From positions 15,087 through 27,020 of the forward strand of contig PCDA01000010.1 of NCBI GenBank assembly GCA_002591605.1: a stretch of 11,934 bases of DNA, written 5' to 3'. Of this stretch, positions 7,171 through 11,934 are shown piece after piece. This DNA is from Fidelibacterota bacterium. GTDB lineage: Bacteria > Marinisomatota > Marinisomatia > SCGC-AAA003-L08 > TMED161. The position numbers and the translations under genes were made by a program. Each line of letters begins with the position of its first letter. Position 1 is the first letter of the stretch. Under the pieces are notes generated by a model. It saw only the letters and a list, made by a program, of their open reading frames with translations, had not been told where the DNA came from and did not search any database.

Positions 7171-8113
7171 ATTTTTCATTCTTACTTTTTTTGCATTACT
7201 ATTTGCAAAACCAATTGATCCTGTTGGAACTGAAAAATCAGTTTTAATATCTAATTCTAAGAAAAAGAGTAAGAATTATAAGTATTATGAATTAGATAAG
7301 TCTGGACTGAAATTTACAGATTTGGGCTCATTTTCAAATGATGACTCATTGCGTATCAAATTATACATAAGAGAAGTAATCGCTAAAGAAAAAAAAGAAA
7401 AACAAAAATTCAAAGTTGATATTTCTTTAAATGGGACTTCTAAAACAGTTTCATTTAAAGATAAATCAATGAGCAAGCATACTTTGAAAAATAGACCTGG
7501 CTGGGCTACTACAGATGCGGGTATTTGGTTTTTAGATGTAAAATATAGTGATTTTAAAAATTTACTTATTAATAGAAAATCAAATGAAAAATTAATTGTT
7601 CGTACCGTGGTTAATAAGATTGATAGATCCAAGCTTGTTTCAAGAACTATTAGTACAATAAATAGTCAGAAAAAATATAAAATAGATACTAAAAGCCAAA
7701 AAAGTGGAAAGTTAATTTCAAGATATTGGTATAAATTGGAAGAAAACTCAGATAAATTGAAGTTTGAAGTTGAGGGTCCAACTTCTATTAGAGTTTTTAG
7801 TAGAATTTCAAATCCCTCGCATAATTCTAAGGTTAATAATTATTCCTTATTTATTAAAGAAAATGGACTTGATATCGGAACATTTTCCTTTTCGTCTGAA
7901 TTATCTTCCCTTAGCAATTTAAATGAAACAGGTGAGAAAGTAAGTAAATGGAGAACATGCTGGATAAATGTTCCTAAGGGAAAGCATTATTATACAATAA
8001 GTAAAGGTTCATTCTATTCCAGAGAAAACTCATATTATGCAAATACTCAAGATGCTACAATTGAAGATTCTAGCAATACATTTATAAGAGTAAAAAGATA
8101 TGATAAAGACTAG
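7154..8113 (+). CDS. Exported protein of unknown function in the PGA operon
   Basis: I do not recognise this family. The ATG at 7154 gives 319 aa beginning MILLYKFFILTFFALLFA, a good signal peptide with probable cleavage after Ala18, leaving a mature protein that starts KPIDP. A TTG two codons upstream (7148) is the alternative start. The mature protein is strongly basic in its first half (KKKSKNYKYY, KEKKEKQKFK) and rich in alternating beta-type sequence. The C-terminal half (about 165-319) has WYKLEENSDKLKFEVEGP, then a YSLFIKENGLDIGTFSF stretch and a KWRTCWINVPKGKHYYTI stretch, suggesting a beta-sandwich. There is a single Cys (269) and no catalytic motif that I can name. It overlaps pgsW by 17 bases and the barrel gene by 14, so a role between synthase and outer membrane is a reasonable inference. 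The many lysines would suit contact with a polyanion such as polyglutamate. Confidence refers to the gene; its function is open. Confidence 0.9.
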   Translation: MILLYKFFILTFFALLFAKPIDPVGTEKSVLISNSKKKSKNYKYYELDKSGLKFTDLGSFSNDDSLRIKLYIREVIAKEKKEKQKFKVDISLNGTSKTVSFKDKSMSKHTLKNRPGWATTDAGIWFLDVKYSDFKNLLINRKSNEKLIVRTVVNKIDRSKLVSRTISTINSQKKYKIDTKSQKSGKLISRYWYKLEENSDKLKFEVEGPTSIRVFSRISNPSHNSKVNNYSLFIKENGLDIGTFSFSSELSSLSNLNETGEKVSKWRTCWINVPKGKHYYTISKGSFYSRENSYYANTQDATIEDSSNTFIRVKRYDKD

Positions 8114-9173
8114 ACAACTTCTTTTGTCTCTTTTATTATTATCGGTACTTTACACTAATACTATATTTAGTGGGTTCAGAGTTCCTATCTATTATACCAG
8201 TTCAATGTCAGTTGGCTATGATAATAATTTATTTAGATTATCTAATTTAAACTTAGAGTCTAATACATCTTCAAATATAATTGATTCAGATACATTTGAT
8301 ACCGGGTATATCACTCCTAAGCTTCAAATTGATTATCAGCCATATATATTTTCATCTTTGAAGACTGATTTTGATTTTTCTTTATCAAGAAATCATTATT
8401 TTAGTTCACCAGAAAAATCTTTCAATATTCTTTATTCACAGATAGGTATAAAGTTTGCACCTTATCAATCGTTTAAGTTTGCACATCGCTATATACCAAA
8501 ATACTATTTGCGAAATTATATTGATCATGATATGTCAACTGATGTAAATCAAATATGTACTTTCTCAATAGAAAGTTTTTCTTTTTCCTATTCACTACCT
8601 TTATTAAATAAAAATTGGGTTAAACTAAGGTTTATTAGGACAAACTATTTTTATAATAACAGTTTTACTGAATTTGATACTCGCATCAATCAATTAGAGC
8701 TAAAATATTATTTTAGATTTTTAAAGATGTCTAATAGTATATGGTATTCTTACTCAGATGGTGATAATATATCAAGTGGTGATGGATTTTTTTCAAGTAA
8801 GATCAATCGATCATATATAGAGCATAACCTTGGTTTTAGTTTGAAAAAGAAGATTCGAAAAGTTAATCTATTAGATAATTTGGGGACATCTTTGATGCTT
8901 GAGAATAGATTTTACAAAGCAGAGAATGAAAATAACTTATCATTCAGTTCATGGGAGGATGCATTGCATAATGGAAGGACTCATAGTGAGGTTAATTTTT
9001 CAATCTGGATTGATAGGAAGTTAACTGATGAGATAAGTAATCAGTTTAAATTCAAGTTTAGAAAAAGAACAGTTGAGTCTGATTATTACTGGGTTTCAGA
9101 CTTTAAAGAGTTTAATAAGTTTGAGATCATTTATAAGATTTCATTTAGTTCGAATTTTAATATTTTGTATTAA
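8100..9173 (+). CDS. Predicted outer-membrane beta-barrel protein in the PGA operon
   Basis: This 357-residue protein has a clear signal peptide (MIKTRQLLLSLLLLSVLYTN, cleavage near residue 24). The rest is barrel-like: alternating polar/aromatic strands such as YYTSSMSVGYDNN, PKLQIDYQP, LKTDFDFSLSRNHYF, LELKYYFRF and NSIWYSYSDGDN, separated by short acidic or Ser/Asn-rich turns. It ends NKFEIIYKISFSSNFNILY, where the last strand finishes in an aromatic residue (Tyr) as expected for BAM recognition. The many repeated strands suggest a mid-sized barrel, but I cannot count them reliably. No plug, TonB box or known enzyme motif was seen. The ATG overlaps the end of the preceding gene by 14 bases. 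The context suggests an outer-membrane exit or anchoring pore for poly-gamma-glutamate, which Gram-positive systems do not need. This role is inference; an unrelated porin-like protein remains possible. Confidence 0.85.
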   Translation: MIKTRQLLLSLLLLSVLYTNTIFSGFRVPIYYTSSMSVGYDNNLFRLSNLNLESNTSSNIIDSDTFDTGYITPKLQIDYQPYIFSSLKTDFDFSLSRNHYFSSPEKSFNILYSQIGIKFAPYQSFKFAHRYIPKYYLRNYIDHDMSTDVNQICTFSIESFSFSYSLPLLNKNWVKLRFIRTNYFYNNSFTEFDTRINQLELKYYFRFLKMSNSIWYSYSDGDNISSGDGFFSSKINRSYIEHNLGFSLKKKIRKVNLLDNLGTSLMLENRFYKAENENNLSFSSWEDALHNGRTHSEVNFSIWIDRKLTDEISNQFKFKFRKRTVESDYYWVSDFKEFNKFEIIYKISFSSNFNILY

Positions 9174-9184
9174 GGAGTCATAAC

Positions 9185-10252
9185 ATGAAGATATTTTTTT
9201 TAATCACATTGTTTTTGATTGGATGTAGTAAGCAATCAGATCCCTTGGGAATTAAAGTTTTAGATGAGTGGCATTACGAGACCATAGATGCCTGTAGGGG
9301 CATTGATATTTCTGATAATGTATTAGTTGCAGCTGCTTCTAGTAATGGTTATTTTAGATTTAATATTTCAGACTCTGATACTTTGCAGCTTGTGAATCAT
9401 ATTGCTGATATTAATCCTAACACTGGTGATGATGCTGCATATGATGTAGCAATTTCAGGCAGTATAAAAGATAAGGTTTTTGTATTAGATGATGTTGATG
9501 GTATTGTAGTATATTTTTTTGATGGGAGTCCAAGTATTACATTGGATGCATGTGGAAATAGTCTAACCTATAGAAGTTTAGCAATAAATGATGCAATACA
9601 GGATACAACAATAGTTTTTACCTTACAAAAGCATCAAGTTGATGGCCTGCCTAATGGTTTTGATCAATATTCAACCTCTGTGGGAATTAGACAGTATTTT
9701 GAAACTCTTGACCCGTTTGGCGGTGAAACATTATTTGAAAATGATGGTTGTGACGCCGCAATTAATCCTAGTATTGATGCAATGAAGATTTTTTATGCTG
9801 ATAATCTTTTGAGCCTCACTCTTGGTGGACTTGGAGTACAGGTTTATAAGTATGAACATAACTCAGATAACCCTCTTGTGCCTTGGTCTTCATTTTATGT
9901 CCAAGGAGGAGAAGCTGAAAGCATATTCTCTTTAGGGCAAACGGTGATTGGAGGATTTGATAATGATAGAGGTTGTTACATGGCGTTACTTGACTCAGAT
10001 GGTGAAATAGTTGGTAATTTAAGTTTTGCTGATGGTTACTCAGTTAATGCAATTGACTATAAGAGCGGTGTGCTTGCTCTGGCTGTGGGAAATGATGGAG
10101 TTCTCATTTATGACTGGGATGAGTCACTTGGATTAGATTTAAAAGGTATACTAAATGTTGGAGACGATAATTATGTATACGATGTAAAGGTGCATAACGA
10201 TGATGTATATGTTGCATCTGAGAATGGAATATCAATTTATAACATAAAATAG
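9185..10252 (+). CDS. LVIVD-type beta-propeller lipoprotein
   Basis: The N-terminus MKIFFLITLFLIGCSKQSDP is a lipoprotein signal with lipobox L-I-G-C, so Cys14 should be lipidated; Ser at +2 is compatible with outer-membrane sorting. The 355-residue protein contains degenerate repeats of the LVIVD kind (A-x-G-V/I-x-I-x-x-N-x-x-Y/L-V-A...G-x-x-I/V-Y-D/N-I): about 37-61 (CRGIDISDNVLVAAASSNGY), 84-112, 199-222, 243-267, 285-311 (VNAIDYKSGVLALAVGNDGV) and 329-354 (VYDVKVHNDDVYVASENGIS). Six or seven blades would close a propeller, a fold that serves as a binding scaffold; no catalytic residues are evident. AAGGAG overlaps the previous stop codon and lies 7 bases before the ATG, so the gene follows the barrel by 11 bases in the same apparent operon. 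It could be a surface partner of the barrel or an independent surface lipoprotein. Confidence 0.9.
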   Translation: MKIFFLITLFLIGCSKQSDPLGIKVLDEWHYETIDACRGIDISDNVLVAAASSNGYFRFNISDSDTLQLVNHIADINPNTGDDAAYDVAISGSIKDKVFVLDDVDGIVVYFFDGSPSITLDACGNSLTYRSLAINDAIQDTTIVFTLQKHQVDGLPNGFDQYSTSVGIRQYFETLDPFGGETLFENDGCDAAINPSIDAMKIFYADNLLSLTLGGLGVQVYKYEHNSDNPLVPWSSFYVQGGEAESIFSLGQTVIGGFDNDRGCYMALLDSDGEIVGNLSFADGYSVNAIDYKSGVLALAVGNDGVLIYDWDESLGLDLKGILNVGDDNYVYDVKVHNDDVYVASENGISIYNIK

Positions 10253-10264
10253 GAATATATAAAA

Positions 10265-11934
10265 ATGTATAAAATATTAAGCGCTCTAACTTTTGTTTCA
10301 AGTCTTTTTTCTCAGTTTAATTGGCAAGATGGGGGATTACCATTGAGACAAGGAGTTCACATAGAATGGCAAAGAAGTGGTATTGTTTCAAGTGATGGAG
10401 GTTTAATTATGACTTGGTCTGATACTAGAAACTCAATAAGAGATATTTACGCTCAAAAAATTGATTCTGATGGGAATTACCTTTGGCAAGATGGAGGTGC
10501 TGTAGTTGTAGATGTAGATGGTAGACAAGAAGATCCTTTAATTGTACCAGATGATCAAGGAGGAGCATATATAATTTGGCGTGACTATAGAGATGAGAAT
10601 TACTATGGTGATATTTATGGTCAGCATATTGATTCTAGCGGTAATCAGCTATGGGCATCTGGAGGAGTACCTCTTTCAAATCAAACTGGTGAGCAATCAA
10701 GTCACAACTTGTGTATAGATGGTAATGGTGGCGCATTTGCTGTTTGGCTTGATAAGAATGGCTCTGGAACTTATAGAGGAACCCACTTATCATCAGATGG
10801 CCCTTTAACTGTTGGGCAAGGTGAAATAGTTTCAAATCAGGTAAGTGGTGGCTTTAGTTTAGAGTATTCTGGTGATGCTAGCGCTGTTATGGTATGGAGT
10901 GAGGGCGTTACTTTAGATATATTTGAATGTTCTGATAATGAAGATATTTATTTTGATGAAGATAGTTGTCTAAATGGATGTTTATCAGACTGTGAATTAG
11001 GTACTCTAGAATCGGGTGATATTAGAGCACAACGATTTAATACCGATATGGAAACACTGTGGAATGAAGATGATTCTAATAGTGGAAAAGACATATGTGA
11101 TGATGAATACCTTCAAAGTAAAGCTAAGGTTACAACTTTTGGTGACAATGTAGTTGTAGTTTGGAGAGATTTAAGAAACGATGATGATGGAGATGTTTAT
11201 GCTCAAATCATTAATTCAAATGGTGACAATCTTCTTGCAGATAACGGTGTTGTAGTCTGTGATGACGAGGGTCAGCAAGTTTCACCTAGGGTGAAAACAG
11301 ATGGGACTCATGCATTCATATATTGGGAAGATAAGAGATTTAATAATGTAGATCCTTATGTTCAAAAAATGGATGCCTCAGGTAATATGCTCTGGATCGA
11401 AAATGGTGTTCAGCTTGCGAATGATATAAACAATCAAGACCAGTTGAGAATGGCGGTAGATAATAATGGCGGTGCATTTTTTACTTGGATGGATGGTAGA
11501 GGTGAAGATAATCCAGTTTGGAGTGGTGCAGATATATATTTAGAGCATGTTAATCCGGATGGGAATATTACATTTGGTGGCTCCGGGATACCAATTGACC
11601 AAGACTCTGGACCTCAGAAAGATCCTTTAATTAAATGTAATTCAAGTGGTGAATCTTATGTTATATGGGCTGATTTAAAAGATGGGGCTAATATAAGCGT
11701 TGATCTTCAAATTGTGACGACTGCAGGGCCTTTACTCGAAAATAATGGCCAAGAAGTATGGTATGGTGTAGATGGTAATGCTCTTTTGAGTAATTCAATT
11801 AATCTTTCATCTGGAAAGTATTTAGTTGCTTGGGAAGATAATAGATTCTTTAGTACTGGTCGCCCAGGTTCATACACATATGGACTAGTAGTTGAAGAGG
11901 ATATGGATATGAATACTCACCAAACAGCTTCTCC
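10265..11934 (+). CDS. Secreted W-x-D-x-R propeller-repeat protein, 3' end outside the window
   Basis: An open frame runs from ATG 10265 to the right edge (556 full codons) with no stop, so the gene is partial. MYKILSALTFVSSLFS is a signal peptide, and the mature protein begins QFNWQDGG. Nine repeats are marked by a Trp in [VITA]-W-x-[DE]-x-[RK] at residues 51, 105, 161, 211, 300, 354, 408, 468 and 523. Most continue D-I-Y-A-Q-x-I-D-x-x-G-N-x-L-W-x-x-x-G-V, as in DIYAQKIDSDGNYLW and DIYGQHIDSSGNQLW. The period is 50-60 residues except for 89 between the fourth and fifth, where a Cys-rich insertion sits. This is a beta-propeller architecture seen in large cell-surface proteins of FCB bacteria. 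Any C-terminal sorting or dockerin domain would lie outside the window. AGGA at the previous stop codon precedes the ATG by 10 bases, suggesting the same transcript. Function unknown. Confidence 0.9.
   Translation, partial: MYKILSALTFVSSLFSQFNWQDGGLPLRQGVHIEWQRSGIVSSDGGLIMTWSDTRNSIRDIYAQKIDSDGNYLWQDGGAVVVDVDGRQEDPLIVPDDQGGAYIIWRDYRDENYYGDIYGQHIDSSGNQLWASGGVPLSNQTGEQSSHNLCIDGNGGAFAVWLDKNGSGTYRGTHLSSDGPLTVGQGEIVSNQVSGGFSLEYSGDASAVMVWSEGVTLDIFECSDNEDIYFDEDSCLNGCLSDCELGTLESGDIRAQRFNTDMETLWNEDDSNSGKDICDDEYLQSKAKVTTFGDNVVVVWRDLRNDDDGDVYAQIINSNGDNLLADNGVVVCDDEGQQVSPRVKTDGTHAFIYWEDKRFNNVDPYVQKMDASGNMLWIENGVQLANDINNQDQLRMAVDNNGGAFFTWMDGRGEDNPVWSGADIYLEHVNPDGNITFGGSGIPIDQDSGPQKDPLIKCNSSGESYVIWADLKDGANISVDLQIVTTAGPLLENNGQEVWYGVDGNALLSNSINLSSGKYLVAWEDNRFFSTGRPGSYTYGLVVEEDMDMNTHQTAS
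10904..11017 (+). other. Cys-rich insertion within one propeller repeat
   Basis: This segment encodes about residues 214-251 of the propeller protein. It separates the W-S-E start of the fourth repeat (W211) from its continuation GDIRAQRF. It is acidic and carries four Cys at 222, 235, 239 and 243 (C-x12-C-x3-C-x3-C). The Trp-to-Trp distance here is 89 residues against about 54 elsewhere, so roughly 35 residues are extra. It may be a disulfide-stapled or metal-binding loop displayed from the propeller. Confidence 0.7.

Noticed and set aside
7285..7632. Minus-strand open frame of 115 codons opposite the exported protein gene
   Set aside because: The plus-strand gene has a signal peptide and overlaps its neighbours as an operon member; the reverse frame looks like a by-product of AT-rich coding sequence.
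10253..10264. Operon break between the lipoprotein and the propeller protein
   Set aside because: The gap is only 12 bases, with no hairpin or T-run.
10635..10835. Minus-strand open frame near the start of the last gene
   Set aside because: It is opposite a 556-codon open frame with regular W-x-D-x-R repeats, so it is not a real gene.

Overview
The window reads as an AT-rich chromosomal segment from a Gram-negative (diderm) bacterium. The evidence for two membranes is a predicted outer-membrane beta-barrel, a lipoprotein with an outer-membrane-type +2 residue, and type IV pilus genes. A C25 (gingipain-family) protein with a C-terminal type I dockerin, plus W-x-D-x-R propeller-repeat proteins, recalls the FCB superphylum, and Candidatus Marinimicrobia/SAR406 in particular. 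That placement is inference from protein style; no rRNA or marker gene is present.

Left edge (1-515, minus strand): the 5' end of a pilT-type retraction ATPase gene (cut by the window) and, just upstream of it, a type IV prepilin/pseudopilin gene. A 302-base AT-rich intergenic region (516-817) separates this pair from everything else, which is on the plus strand. It holds a conspicuous dyad at 654-678.

Plus strand (818 to the right edge): eight tightly packed genes with gaps of 12 bases or fewer, or overlaps. In order: (1) a 1153-residue secreted C25-like protein with a dockerin tail and a Tyr where the catalytic His is expected; (2) pgsB, (3) pgsC and (4) pgsW, a poly-gamma-glutamate (PGA) synthase module; (5) an unrecognised exported protein; (6) a predicted outer-membrane beta-barrel; (7) an LVIVD-type beta-propeller lipoprotein; (8) the 5' part (556 codons) of a secreted protein with W-x-D-x-R propeller repeats. 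Genes 2 to 6 overlap one another by 8 to 17 bases, so they are probably translationally coupled and act together.

Proposed model (inference): PgsB ligates glutamate at the inner membrane. PgsC and PgsW complete the membrane synthase. The exported protein and the beta-barrel carry the polymer across the periplasm and outer membrane. The lipoprotein and propeller protein may be surface components, or simply later genes of the same transcript. The part that may be undescribed is the coupling of pgsBCW to a dedicated periplasmic protein and a barrel, which together would make a diderm PGA export route. No CapA/PgsA and no recognisable PGA hydrolase lie in the window. I see no RNA genes, IS elements, CRISPR arrays or phage genes.
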